The notes under the pieces were generated by a model that made no database searches, was not told the DNA's origin, and was given only the letters and a program-made list of their open reading frames with translations. From DATAWK01 sp036267255 (GTDB lineage Bacteria > Acidobacteriota > Terriglobia > Terriglobales > Acidobacteriaceae): a stretch of 64,000 nucleotides of DNA. Below are positions 51,021 to 59,671 of the stretch, one piece after another. The stretch lies in the NCBI GenBank assembly GCA_036267255.1, contig DATAWK010000026.1:1-64000 (forward strand). The letters are read 5' to 3'. Made by a program: the position numbers and the translations under genes. The stretch's first letter is position 1, and every line of letters starts with the position of its first letter.

Positions 51021-52595
51021 TTGAACCGTGTACGAGGAGTGCTTGTTCTGCTGATTTGTTTACTGACCTTGACGGGCGCGTGGGGAGCGTCTACGAATTC
51101 CGGAGCGTCTCGGAATGCCGGAGCGTCTACAAATTCCGGACCGGTCATGTATGTTGCTCCGAACGGCAGCGATGCCAATCCGGGAACCATGGAGAAACCG
51201 TTTCGAACCGTGCAACACGCCGCCGATACGGCCACGCCGGGAAGCACGATCGACGTTCGGGGTGGTACGTATTGCCAGCGGCTTGCGGTGAACGTGTCCG
51301 GCAATGCAGAGAAGGGATTCATTACATTTCGAAGCCACGCCGGGGAGATGGCGATTCTGGATGGAAGTTGCCTGACGCCGGAGATTGGCACCAGTGGCAT
51401 GGTGGTGCTGCACAATGTGAGCTACGTAAAAATTCAGGGCTTTGAAATTCGCAATTACAAGACTGCCGATCGCCTGCGCGCGCCGGTTGGCATCCGGGTG
51501 TATGGCAGCGGATCGCACATTGAGATTCTGAACAACAACGTCCACAACATTGAGCAGACATATCCGGGGCGGCAGGGGCCGGGGCACGGCGCGAACGGGT
51601 TCGGCATTGCGGTTTACGGAACGGACGCCAAGACGCCGATCAGCGACCTGATCATCGACGGCAACCAGGTGCACCACCTGCAGACGGGTTCGAGTGAGTC
51701 GCTGGTGCTGAATGGGAACGTAACGCATTTTCGGGTGAGCAGAAATATTGTCCACGACAACAACAACATTGGCATCGACATTATCGGGTTTGAGCGGACG
51801 GCTCCCGATCCGGCGGTCGATCGCGCGCGCGATGGAGTGGTCAGCGAGAACCTGGTGTACAACATTACGTCGAAGGGAAATCCGGCATACCGCGACGATG
51901 TGGACTCGGACGGCATTTACGTGGATGGCGGGACGCGCGTGTTGATCGAGCGCAATGTGATGCACGATGTGGACTTTGGACTGGAACTGGCGAGCGAACA
52001 CCGTACCGGCTCAACGAGCCATATTACGGCGCGCAACAATCTGATCTATTCCTGCCATACGGCCGGGATCACGATTGGCGGCTACGATGCGAAACGGGGA
52101 ACGACGGAAGACACGGTGATTGTGAACAACACGCTGTACAAAAATGACACCGCGGGGACGGGAACCGGCGAGTTTCAGATGCAGTACTACATGCGGAACA
52201 ATCGGTTCGAGAACAATATTATTTACGTTGGCAGGTCGGGACGCGCGCTGAACAGCAAGTCGGGGCGCGAAGAGGCAGGCACGCCGACGGTGACTCTGGA
52301 TCACAATTTGTATTACTACCCGGAGGGTCCGAGCGGCGTGAAATGGTCGTATGACGGGAAGGAGTATGCGAGCTTCGCGGCGTATGTGAAGGCGACGGGG
52401 AATGATAAGCATTCTGTTTTTGCCGATCCGCGATTTGTCGATCCGTCCAAGAATAATTTTCATCTGCAGGCGGATTCTCCCGCGCACGATGCCGGCGCCG
52501 ACCTGGGGCTGCCGGTGGTGGGAGACAAAGACCTGGATGGCATGTCGAGGGTGACGAGAGGAAAGATCAACATGGGATGCTACGAGACGCCGTAA
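51021..52595 (+). CDS. Exported right-handed parallel beta-helix protein
   Basis: A roughly 524-aa secreted protein. A TTG at 51021, preceded by GGAAGGGAG, begins a good signal peptide (RVRGVLVLLICLLTLTGAWG); the frame is open back to 50901 without conserved sequence. After the leader comes a Ser/Asn/Gly segment repeating GAS-NAGAS-NSG, then YVAPNGSDANPGT, the DUF1565-like opening. Many beta-helix rungs follow (DLIIDGNQV, VSENLVYN, ITARNNLIY). Such proteins are often polysaccharide lyases or glycan-binding proteins; catalytic residues cannot be assigned. Confidence 0.85.
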   Translation: MNRVRGVLVLLICLLTLTGAWGASTNSGASRNAGASTNSGPVMYVAPNGSDANPGTMEKPFRTVQHAADTATPGSTIDVRGGTYCQRLAVNVSGNAEKGFITFRSHAGEMAILDGSCLTPEIGTSGMVVLHNVSYVKIQGFEIRNYKTADRLRAPVGIRVYGSGSHIEILNNNVHNIEQTYPGRQGPGHGANGFGIAVYGTDAKTPISDLIIDGNQVHHLQTGSSESLVLNGNVTHFRVSRNIVHDNNNIGIDIIGFERTAPDPAVDRARDGVVSENLVYNITSKGNPAYRDDVDSDGIYVDGGTRVLIERNVMHDVDFGLELASEHRTGSTSHITARNNLIYSCHTAGITIGGYDAKRGTTEDTVIVNNTLYKNDTAGTGTGEFQMQYYMRNNRFENNIIYVGRSGRALNSKSGREEAGTPTVTLDHNLYYYPEGPSGVKWSYDGKEYASFAAYVKATGNDKHSVFADPRFVDPSKNNFHLQADSPAHDAGADLGLPVVGDKDLDGMSRVTRGKINMGCYETP

Positions 52596-52631
52596 CGTGG
52601 GATGCGGCAGCGGTCAGAGTGGAGACGACGT

Positions 52632-52683
52632 AATCTTTCGATGCAATCTTTCAATGCAATCTTTTGATGCAATCTTTCGATCA
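52632..52683. repeat. Tandem repeat, four 13-bp units
   Basis: AATCTTTCGATGC, AATCTTTCAATGC, AATCTTTTGATGC and AATCTTTCGATCA follow one another between the convergent beta-helix and SpoIIE-type genes. No reading frame passes through them convincingly. Confidence 0.88.
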
Positions 52684-52706
52684 GGCCGCCAGGAAAGCCG
52701 ATGCAA

Positions 52707-53906
52707 TCACAAACAACGCACGATGAGGATTGTTTGATCGTCGGACTGGTGTCCGAACTCACGCACCGCTGCGAGAATCCTTTTCGCCAGCTCCGGTAAA
52801 GGGACCCTGGCGTTGGCCGCGATCACCTGCTTCAGTCGCTCGACGCCAAATTCTTCCTGGAGTTTGTTGCACACTTCCAGAATTCCATCCGTTGCAACCA
52901 CGAGCAGATCGCCGGACGCAACTTCCAGCCTCTCTCCGTCAAAGCTGGGAACCGGCAGCAGCCCGAGAGGGAACTGGCCCTGCTCGGTGTGCGACAAGGT
53001 CTGCCCGCTGGCGTGCCACTGCAGAATCGGCGGGCTTGCCGCCAGCGCATAGAACACGCTGCCGTCCGTTCCCAGCCGGAAGCCGGTAAACGTCGCATAC
53101 ATGTGCTGCTCTTTCACCTCCGGCAGCACTCTGTTCAGGCGATCGAGCAAGACGGGCAGAGTACGATGCGGCTCGCGTCCTTCGGCATCGAACAGGGCCG
53201 TGCGCGTGGCTGTCTTGAGCATTCCCATGAGAATGCCGGCAGGGAGTCCATGTCCAGCGATGTCGGCAACGTAGGCAATCGCATCCCCGCCGGGCAGGCT
53301 CAGGGCATCCACCAGATCGCCGCCCACCTTTTCACTGGGGCGGGAAATGCCGTAAATCTCAAAGCGCGACGAGTGCAATTCCACCGGCGGCACCAGCGTC
53401 TTTTGAATTCCGTGTGCCAGATCCAGTTCGTTGCGCATGCGGAAGGACTCTCTGCCCTCGCGCCGAATATAGACGAGGAAACAAACGTAGGAGAGAATGA
53501 TCGCCGACAAGGTTGCGGTTGCGGCGAAATGGATTCCCAATTCCGAAGGCACCGGCTTGAGATCGAAGCGGCGCGTCATCCAGCTTGCGAGGCCGGCGTT
53601 GATGGGAGCATTGAAAATCTGCAGCACAAGCAGGCCGACCAGATACGGCATGGACAGCCGCGAGAGCACGATGAACCACAACGAAGCGTTCAGCCCGACG
53701 TAAAGCGCGATGGTAAGCACGACGGCATACGGCAACACTCCGCTGTACATTAAATCGACGTAGAAGCCGACCACGGAGAACAAGAAGAAGATCGCCGCGA
53801 TCAACACCCATAGGCGCTTTATCGGTAGCGCCCGAAGGTGTATCAATCGGGTCATGGCTCGCCGGTACCACTCGTTCGCTTCTTCGAAGCTCTTGAGAAC
53901 ACGCAT
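52707..53906 (-). CDS. Membrane-anchored SpoIIE-type PP2C serine phosphatase
   Basis: A 399-aa protein with about five N-terminal transmembrane segments (residues 30-165), a short linker helix (FRMRNELDLAHGIQKTLVPP), and a PP2C/SpoIIE phosphatase domain. GDLVDAL, VADIAGHGLPAG and the late LVVATDGILE and SDDQTILIV are the metal-binding motifs. Such enzymes dephosphorylate anti-sigma-factor antagonists in partner-switching pathways; no partner gene is adjacent. Confidence 0.9.
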   Translation of the reverse strand: MRVLKSFEEANEWYRRAMTRLIHLRALPIKRLWVLIAAIFFLFSVVGFYVDLMYSGVLPYAVVLTIALYVGLNASLWFIVLSRLSMPYLVGLLVLQIFNAPINAGLASWMTRRFDLKPVPSELGIHFAATATLSAIILSYVCFLVYIRREGRESFRMRNELDLAHGIQKTLVPPVELHSSRFEIYGISRPSEKVGGDLVDALSLPGGDAIAYVADIAGHGLPAGILMGMLKTATRTALFDAEGREPHRTLPVLLDRLNRVLPEVKEQHMYATFTGFRLGTDGSVFYALAASPPILQWHASGQTLSHTEQGQFPLGLLPVPSFDGERLEVASGDLLVVATDGILEVCNKLQEEFGVERLKQVIAANARVPLPELAKRILAAVREFGHQSDDQTILIVRCL

Positions 53907-54042
53907 CGATGGAAGGATAACAGCAGCAAACGGGGTGATTGCTGAAAAGTCACAATATCGGAAACTTCGTCAACCCCGGATGGGCGCGGCGAACTTGCAG
54001 GGTCGAGGATGGGCGTCAAGCCCGATAGCAGCCGAGGCCGGA

Positions 54043-55125
54043 CTAATAAATTTTGCCACCGGGTTGCGTGGAGTGGATGGTTCCGTTGACGACGGAAAGT
54101 TGATAAGGAAGGCCGCCGGTTCCGGTCCACGCTGCGGTGTTGAAGCGATCGCCCGCGGTGAGTTTGACGACGGAGACTCCGGCGAAAGTAAGCGGCGTTC
54201 CCGGACGACACACACTGGCTTTGGAAGATGCTTTTAGAAAGTACGCCGCGCCGGTGCCGATGACGGAGCCGTGGCCGTCGGGCTGCAACAACACGGCGGT
54301 GTGTTGATCGATGGCGATGGCGTGGATGGTTTTGACGTTGCCGGATTGCAGAATTCTTGCCAGGAAAACGAGCAGCCTGCCCATGCGGTCGCGATTGCCG
54401 AAGTGACTGTCGGTGATGGTGTCGCGGAGGGCCGGGATGTGCAGAAAATTATGGACGATGGTGACGCGCGCGGTGTAAGGATTCTGCAAGGCCGCGGGTG
54501 ACTCGAGTTCCGAGTCATCGTCGGGATCATTCTGCGAGGAATACATGAATTCGCCTTGCACGGCGAGGCCAGCGCTGGTTCCACCGAGCGGGACGCCGCG
54601 GCGAATGGCGTTGTTGATGGCGCGCTGCACGGGCGTGTTCTGCCAGAAATTGACATACTTGGCCTGGTCGCCGCCTGCGATGAAGATGGCGTGCGCGGCG
54701 GCAATTTTCTTTTGCACGGCAGGATCGAAGGCGACCTTGCGGCTGGGAATGACCAGCGTGGCGTCGGAGTTGTTGTGGCACAGGTCATGGATGTAGGGGT
54801 TGTACGCGTCGGTGCCGCGGGCACGCAGGACGAGGAGATCTCCGCCGTGGGCCTGGTGACAGAGCCAGACGAAGGCAGCGTCGAGATCGGTGCCGCCGCC
54901 GAGCAGGGCAAAGCCGCCTTGCGGAACCGCGCGGGTATTTTGAGGATTGCCGGTGCGCCAATATTGATAGAGAGGCGTGGGTGGCGCGGCGACGGGAGCG
55001 GCTGCGGTTTGCTGCGCGGCACGCGATGAGGGAAGAGGCAGAAGGAGCAGGCCGACGAGCAGAGCGAAGGCGACAGATAGAAATCGAATGCTGCGAGACG
55101 GAATATTTTGAGATGGCGGTTGCAT
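54043..55125 (-). CDS. Exported cyanophycinase-like (S51) peptidase
   Basis: A roughly 360-aa protein with a signal peptide (FLSVAFALLVGLLLLPLPSSRA). IFIAGGDQAKYVNFW and PLGGTSAGLAVQGE (catalytic serine in GTSAG) are the S51/cyanophycinase signatures, with DSHFGNRDRMGRLL downstream. The family hydrolyses isoaspartyl or acidic dipeptides; the substrate here is unknown, and cyanophycin is not implied. Starts at 55125 or 55161 are both possible; a small tandem repeat at 55158-55184 overlaps the longer form. Confidence 0.85.
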   Translation of the reverse strand: MQPPSQNIPSRSIRFLSVAFALLVGLLLLPLPSSRAAQQTAAAPVAAPPTPLYQYWRTGNPQNTRAVPQGGFALLGGGTDLDAAFVWLCHQAHGGDLLVLRARGTDAYNPYIHDLCHNNSDATLVIPSRKVAFDPAVQKKIAAAHAIFIAGGDQAKYVNFWQNTPVQRAINNAIRRGVPLGGTSAGLAVQGEFMYSSQNDPDDDSELESPAALQNPYTARVTIVHNFLHIPALRDTITDSHFGNRDRMGRLLVFLARILQSGNVKTIHAIAIDQHTAVLLQPDGHGSVIGTGAAYFLKASSKASVCRPGTPLTFAGVSVVKLTAGDRFNTAAWTGTGGLPYQLSVVNGTIHSTQPGGKIY

Positions 55126-55157
55126 TGTGTCCCGGGATGGCTGGTGTGTTCTACGCG

Positions 55158-55184
55158 TCATGAAGATGGATCATGAAGATGGAT
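55158..55184. repeat. Direct 13-bp duplication
   Basis: TCATGAAGATGGA occurs twice in direct tandem, at 55158-55170 and 55171-55183. It lies at or before the alternative start of the cyanophycinase-like gene. Confidence 0.8.
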
Positions 55185-55328
55185 CGTTCCTCTTTATACT
55201 GTGCCGGGCATCGATTGCCAACCGTCGCGTGACCCGGGAGGAGTGACTTAGGTGAAGGCGTATGCGGTGAAGATGGAGAATGATGAAGACGGTACGCGTC
55301 GCGGGCGAGGACACATTCAGGAACGAAG

Positions 55329-55871
55329 TTATTTCTTCGTATCGAAGAAGCTGTAGGTCGCCGAGTAGGGTATGCGCACCTCGGCACCTGCGTGTGCGGC
55401 ATCGCACCCGGTGGATGGGGCTGATCCGCCCTGTGTATCTGTGCGCCGGACAATATCGACCTGGCTCAGGCGACCTTCGCTGCCCGTCGACCTGGCCGAA
55501 ACGATCAGCCAGGGAATGGTCCCGGGCTGCTGCCGAGCCTTCAGCAGTTTGCCCTGCACTTCACTTCCATCCGTGAGCCGCCAGGTTGGCCCGGCGAAGT
55601 GCTTCCCAATCGCCTTGCCGTCCGGATCGAATAACGTAGCTTGCGGAGCCTTCAGCTTCCAGGACCAAGCAGCATTTTTCACACACGTGTAAATCTGTAC
55701 ACCCTTCCCGCGAGCCTGCAGGACCAGCGTTGCGGTCGATGCGCCGTCAAAGTGGACGGTCTTCCCCTGCGCTCCAGGTGTCTGTGGAGTGGACGCAGGT
55801 TGTGCGCCCGCGGTGAAAGCCATCGCAAGCAGTCCCGACAGGCAAAGGGCTTGTAGCGTTCCTGTTCTCAT
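55329..55871 (-). CDS. Exported DUF3455 protein
   Basis: A 180-aa protein with a signal peptide (ALCLSGLLAMAFTAGAQ). The pattern GVQIYTCVKNAAWSWKLKAPQATLFDPDGKAIGKHFAGPTWRL (partly quoted) is the DUF3455 core, a beta-rich fold of unknown function found mainly in secreted proteins. VEIPYSATYSFF-like (here VRIPYSATYSFF) ends the protein. It stands alone. Confidence 0.85.
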   Translation of the reverse strand: MRTGTLQALCLSGLLAMAFTAGAQPASTPQTPGAQGKTVHFDGASTATLVLQARGKGVQIYTCVKNAAWSWKLKAPQATLFDPDGKAIGKHFAGPTWRLTDGSEVQGKLLKARQQPGTIPWLIVSARSTGSEGRLSQVDIVRRTDTQGGSAPSTGCDAAHAGAEVRIPYSATYSFFDTKK

Positions 55872-56189
55872 ACGAAGTATGAGGATACCACCGGCGTGTT
55901 CTTAGAATGTTTCTCTCTCGTGAATGCATCCGCACTGCGTACGTTCCAATGTGGATGGCGGGAACAGGCGTCGAAACGTGATTCGGGGATTTTGCGCGAA
56001 GCGAGAAACACACCTGCTTCCGGTATCGCTGGAGTTGTTGACCGGAGGATAACTTCCGGATAGCCTACCAACCGAGAGTCAAGGGATGGGATGCGCGTTT
56101 GATCGGCATAGGGGCGGCGAAATGTCGCGCGCGCTGGAACCTGCTCTCGCTCCCCTGCGTAAACCATCTTCAACGCCCGGAGGTTCTGC
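55872..56189. other. Intergenic region
   Basis: The 318 bases between the DUF3455 start and the ICMT-like gene show no supported gene, tandem repeat or strong terminator. Small open frames on both strands lack coding character. Confidence 0.5.
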
Positions 56190-56762
56190 ATGCTCTGGTT
56201 CTACAAAGCTTTCTTTCCTGCGGTCTGGATTTTCTTTCTTGTCTACTGGCAGATCAAAGCCATCGACACCAAAACCACCCAGCGCCTGGAGCCGGCTGCC
56301 TCGCGCATCCTGCGCGCCTTCATCTTCCTGATCGCGATCGTTCTCCTCGCGACAACGCGCATTCCGCTGCGATGGCTTTACTTCCAGCTTTGGCCGGCAG
56401 GCCTTTGGCCCTTCTGGATGGGAGCTGCCATCACCATCGCCGGCCTTCTGTTCGCGGTGTGGGCGCGTGTGTACCTGGGCAGAAACTGGAGCCGCTCCGT
56501 CACCATTAAGCAGGACCACGAGCTGATCACCACCGGTCCCTATGCCACGGTCCGTCACCCCATCTACACCGGCATTCTGATCGGGTTCGTTGGCACCGCG
56601 ATTGCGCTTTCCCAGGTGCGCGGGTTCATCGTTGTGGCTCTCTTCTTCCTCGCGTTCTGGATTAAGCTGCGCATGGAGGAACAGTGGATGCGTGCCCAGT
56701 TCGGCGAGACGTACGCCATCTATGCGCATCAGACCGCTGCCCTGGTGCCTTACCTCTTCTGA
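56190..56762 (+). CDS. Isoprenylcysteine carboxyl methyltransferase (ICMT)-family membrane protein
   Basis: A 190-aa protein with four to five transmembrane helices. LITTGPYATVRHPIYTGIL is the SAM-binding ICMT/PEMT signature (partly quoted), followed by LRMEEQWMRAQFGETYAIY with the conserved Glu-Glu pair. Bacterial members are putative phospholipid or isoprenoid methyltransferases of uncertain substrate. It converges on the symporter gene. Confidence 0.9.
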   Translation: MLWFYKAFFPAVWIFFLVYWQIKAIDTKTTQRLEPAASRILRAFIFLIAIVLLATTRIPLRWLYFQLWPAGLWPFWMGAAITIAGLLFAVWARVYLGRNWSRSVTIKQDHELITTGPYATVRHPIYTGILIGFVGTAIALSQVRGFIVVALFFLAFWIKLRMEEQWMRAQFGETYAIYAHQTAALVPYLF

Positions 56763-56789
56763 TCGCTGGGTCACGATCTGAGCAATCGG

Positions 56790-58262
56790 TTAAGAATCTG
56801 CGGAGATGCCGACGGGAAGGTTTTGGGCGAGCCGGGCAGACGATGCAGGAGACAAAAGGCTGACCAGAACGGCGACGGCAAAATTGGCGCACAGGGCGAG
56901 AAAGCCCGCGTTGCATCCAGCCAGCGGGTCTCTGCCGGTCAGCAACAAGGCTGCCGTTCCGGCAACGCCGACCACCAATCCGGAGAAGATGCCCGCCGTG
57001 GTGATGCGCTTCCAGAAAAGGCCAAGAACGATGCCGGGGAAAAATTGCGTGACGCCCGCGTATCCCAGCAGCAGAAGAGAAACCAAAGTGCTGGAGCTGT
57101 AGACGGCAAAGTACAAGCTGATGAGGCCAAGCGCCACGACGGTTCTTTTTGCCAGCCGGGCAACCTGATCGTCGGACATGGCGGGTGCGAAGGTGGGGCG
57201 CCAGAGATTTTTGGCGAACAACGTTGACGCCGACAACAGCAGAACCGCTGCCGGGACCATGGCCGTCAGTGCGCCCGCTCCTCCAATGAGCCCCAGCATC
57301 CACGGCGGGAAGGCCTGACGCACCACCGTGAGAAGCGAGAGGTCTCCGTTTTTCAGGCCGGGGACGACCAACAACGCCGCAAATCCCGCGATGAACAGAA
57401 GCCCCAGGGAGATCGCGTACACGGGCAGCACAATGGCATTGCGGCGGAGGATGTCTCCGCTTTTTGCGGTGAAACTTGCACCGAAGATGTGAGGCCACAT
57501 GCAGCCGCCGAAGGCGCTAAGGAGCACCGTCGAAATGAACCAGACATGGCCCAGATTGGCGGTGGCGCCGGGCATGGTGAGATGACCGGGATGGACACGC
57601 TCCAAAGTAGAGAACATGCGGCCGGTGCCACCGAAGTAGTGGTGCGGGACCCAGATGCCGATGGACACGACGGCCACGATCATCAAAAAATCTTTGAGCA
57701 CGCTGACCCAGGCCACAGCGCGCACTCCGCTGGCAAGCAGAAAGCCGGCCATGAGCACGGTCCCGATGACCATGGCCTGGGTGCGGCCGATGCCGCCGAA
57801 GCTGGATACTTCCATGATGATACCCAGTCCGGTGACCTGCAGTTCAAGGTACGGAATCATGAATGCGATGCCGATGATCGCGGTCAATGCGGCCAGCTTC
57901 CGGCTGCCGTAACGCATCTGGAAAAAATCCGGCAGGGTCTGCAGTCCGTATCGGCAGCCCAGATCCCAGATAGGCGGCAGAATGAAAAAGGCGACCACGT
58001 TGCCGAGGATCATGAAGGCAAGAACGTAGAGCACCGGGCCACCGCGAGAGTAGGCCCAGCCGCTGACGCCGAGGAAGGAGAAGGCGGTATAGATTTCGCC
58101 CGCCATCAACAACCACATCAGGAAAGTTCCGAAGGCTCTGCCACCGACGGTCCACTGCTCCAGACTCATGGTGCGGCGTCTGCCGGCATAGAAGCCGATG
58201 CCCGAGCCGAGCAGGACAATGGTGAAGATGACGGTGAGAGCGACGGCGCGCGGGCTCGTCAT
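56790..58262 (-). CDS. Sodium:solute symporter (SSS) family transporter
   Basis: A 490-aa integral membrane protein with about 13 predicted helices. GIGFYAGRRRTMSLEQWTVGGR opens the family (partly quoted), with GEIYTAFSFLG and ALTAMVPAAVLLLSAS following. The frame is open to 58607, but the conserved start (MTSPRAVALT) is at 58262 and overlaps the DUF3311 stop by four bases. Substrate: probably a small organic solute such as a monocarboxylate, but unproven. Confidence 0.92.
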   Translation of the reverse strand: MTSPRAVALTVIFTIVLLGSGIGFYAGRRRTMSLEQWTVGGRAFGTFLMWLLMAGEIYTAFSFLGVSGWAYSRGGPVLYVLAFMILGNVVAFFILPPIWDLGCRYGLQTLPDFFQMRYGSRKLAALTAIIGIAFMIPYLELQVTGLGIIMEVSSFGGIGRTQAMVIGTVLMAGFLLASGVRAVAWVSVLKDFLMIVAVVSIGIWVPHHYFGGTGRMFSTLERVHPGHLTMPGATANLGHVWFISTVLLSAFGGCMWPHIFGASFTAKSGDILRRNAIVLPVYAISLGLLFIAGFAALLVVPGLKNGDLSLLTVVRQAFPPWMLGLIGGAGALTAMVPAAVLLLSASTLFAKNLWRPTFAPAMSDDQVARLAKRTVVALGLISLYFAVYSSSTLVSLLLLGYAGVTQFFPGIVLGLFWKRITTAGIFSGLVVGVAGTAALLLTGRDPLAGCNAGFLALCANFAVAVLVSLLSPASSARLAQNLPVGISADS

Positions 58263-58495
58263 GCGCGGGGCTCTTCGGGATCGGATGCGGAGCCAGGAGG
58301 ATTGGCCGATTTCATGCGATAGTAGGCGATCCCCAGGCAGATTGGCGTGAGCACGGTCCAGGAAAGCAGCCAAAAAAGATTGAACGGCAAACCCAGAAGG
58401 ATGGGGTGAACCCGGTCCCACAGCTGTACAGAAAAGCACACGGCGGCGAATGGAATCAGCGCAAAAAAAATCGTTGCCAACGGAGGTCGCTTCAA
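58259..58495 (-). CDS. DUF3311 small membrane protein, symporter partner
   Basis: A 78-aa protein with two transmembrane helices (about 8-26 and 33-58). LGLPFNLFWLLSW is the DUF3311 motif. These proteins are almost always encoded just before an SSS symporter, as here with a four-base ATGA overlap. The start is a TTG at 58495, seven bases after AGGAG. Confidence 0.9.
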   Translation of the reverse strand: MKRPPLATIFFALIPFAAVCFSVQLWDRVHPILLGLPFNLFWLLSWTVLTPICLGIAYYRMKSANPPGSASDPEEPRA

Positions 58496-58602
58496 CGGGT
58501 AGCTCCTGTGTTGCCGGTCCGTGCAGTGCAGATGGATACGAAGGTGGCTTCATTGTTGCACAAAGCCAATCCGCCTTTCGGTTCGATTTCCGATGCGAGC
58601 CG

Positions 58603-58658
58603 ATCAAAGAATCAAAGAATCAAAGGATGAAAGGATGAAAGGATGAAAGGATGGAAAG
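58603..58658. repeat. 8-bp tandem repeat, seven units
   Basis: ATCAAAGA twice, ATCAAAGG, ATGAAAGG three times, then ATGGAAAG run without gaps from 58603 to 58658. It lies between DUF3311 (leftward) and the esterase gene (rightward), 34 bases before the latter's start. Confidence 0.92.
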
Positions 58659-58691
58659 ACCGGCCACGCAGCAGCGGGTTCTGTATAAACT

Positions 58692-59639
58692 GTGAGGATT
58701 GTGAGGAAGCCCTGGATCTTTGCCCTGTTTATCGTGAGTACGTTGGGCGGTCTGAGCGCGCAGACATTCGTCTGGCAGCCATCGCCGGGACATACGCAGG
58801 TGCCGATATGGCCGGGAGCTGCGCCGGATGCGCAGCCTGTCCCGGGACCGGAGGTTGCGGAGACGGACGCGAAGGAGCTGGTTGCGGGCAGGCCGTGGGT
58901 TTATATCAGCAACGTCTCGCGGCCTACGATGACGGTCTACGCGGCGAAGGGAAAAAATACGGGCGTTGCGGTGGTGGTGTTTCCCGGCGGAGGCTATCAG
59001 ATTCTGGCCATCGATCTGGAGGGCACGGAGGTGTGCGACTGGCTGACGTCCAAAGGAATCACGTGCGTGCTGTTGAAGTACCGCGTGCCGGCTGTGAGGG
59101 CAGCTCCGAATTGGGGAGCGTATCCGGAATCGGCGATGGCGCTGGAAGATGCGCAGAGGACGGTGGGGCTGGTGCGTTTTCACGCGGCGGAGTGGCACAT
59201 CGATCCGCACAAGATTGGCGTGCTGGGATTTTCGGCGGGTGGTCATCTGGTGGCAGCCATCAGCACGCATTTTAAGAAGCGTTTGTATCCGGCTGTCGAT
59301 GCGGCGGACAAAGAAAGCTGCCGCCCGGATTTTGCGGTGGCGCTGTATCCGGGGCATCTGCGGATCGACGAGAAAAAATTTGTGTTGAATCCGGCGGTTC
59401 CTGTGACACGGCAGACGCCGCCTACGTTTTTGCTGCAGGCGGAGAATGACCACGTGGACAATGTCAACGATTCGCTGGTTTACTACATTGCGCTGAAGAA
59501 TGCCGGGGTTCCTGTGGAGATGCATTTGTATGCGCAGGGCGGGCATGCGTTTGGTCTACGGCGCACGAAGTTTCCAATTACGGGATGGCCCGAGCTGGTG
59601 GAGACGTGGCTGGGGACGATCGGGATGATTTCGCCGTAG
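58692..59639 (+). CDS. Exported alpha/beta-hydrolase (BD-FAE/acetyl-esterase type)
   Basis: A 315-aa protein starting with a GTG at 58692 and a signal peptide (IFALFIVSTLGGLSA). VVVFPGGGYQILA carries the oxyanion-hole HGGG-like motif (here PGGGY), GFSAGGH is the nucleophile elbow, and END and the late GGHAFG supply Asp and His. This is the layout of bacterial acetylxylan/feruloyl esterases; substrate is probably an acylated sugar or glycan. Confidence 0.88.
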   Translation: MRIVRKPWIFALFIVSTLGGLSAQTFVWQPSPGHTQVPIWPGAAPDAQPVPGPEVAETDAKELVAGRPWVYISNVSRPTMTVYAAKGKNTGVAVVVFPGGGYQILAIDLEGTEVCDWLTSKGITCVLLKYRVPAVRAAPNWGAYPESAMALEDAQRTVGLVRFHAAEWHIDPHKIGVLGFSAGGHLVAAISTHFKKRLYPAVDAADKESCRPDFAVALYPGHLRIDEKKFVLNPAVPVTRQTPPTFLLQAENDHVDNVNDSLVYYIALKNAGVPVEMHLYAQGGHAFGLRRTKFPITGWPELVETWLGTIGMISP

Positions 59640-59671
59640 GCGCTTCGCGAGAGCAGGCGACAACGCGGGGA

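Noticed and set aside
54043..55125. Cyanophycin metabolism
   Set aside because: The S51 motif is clear, but no cyanophycin synthetase is present, and exported homologues are common outside cyanophycin producers.
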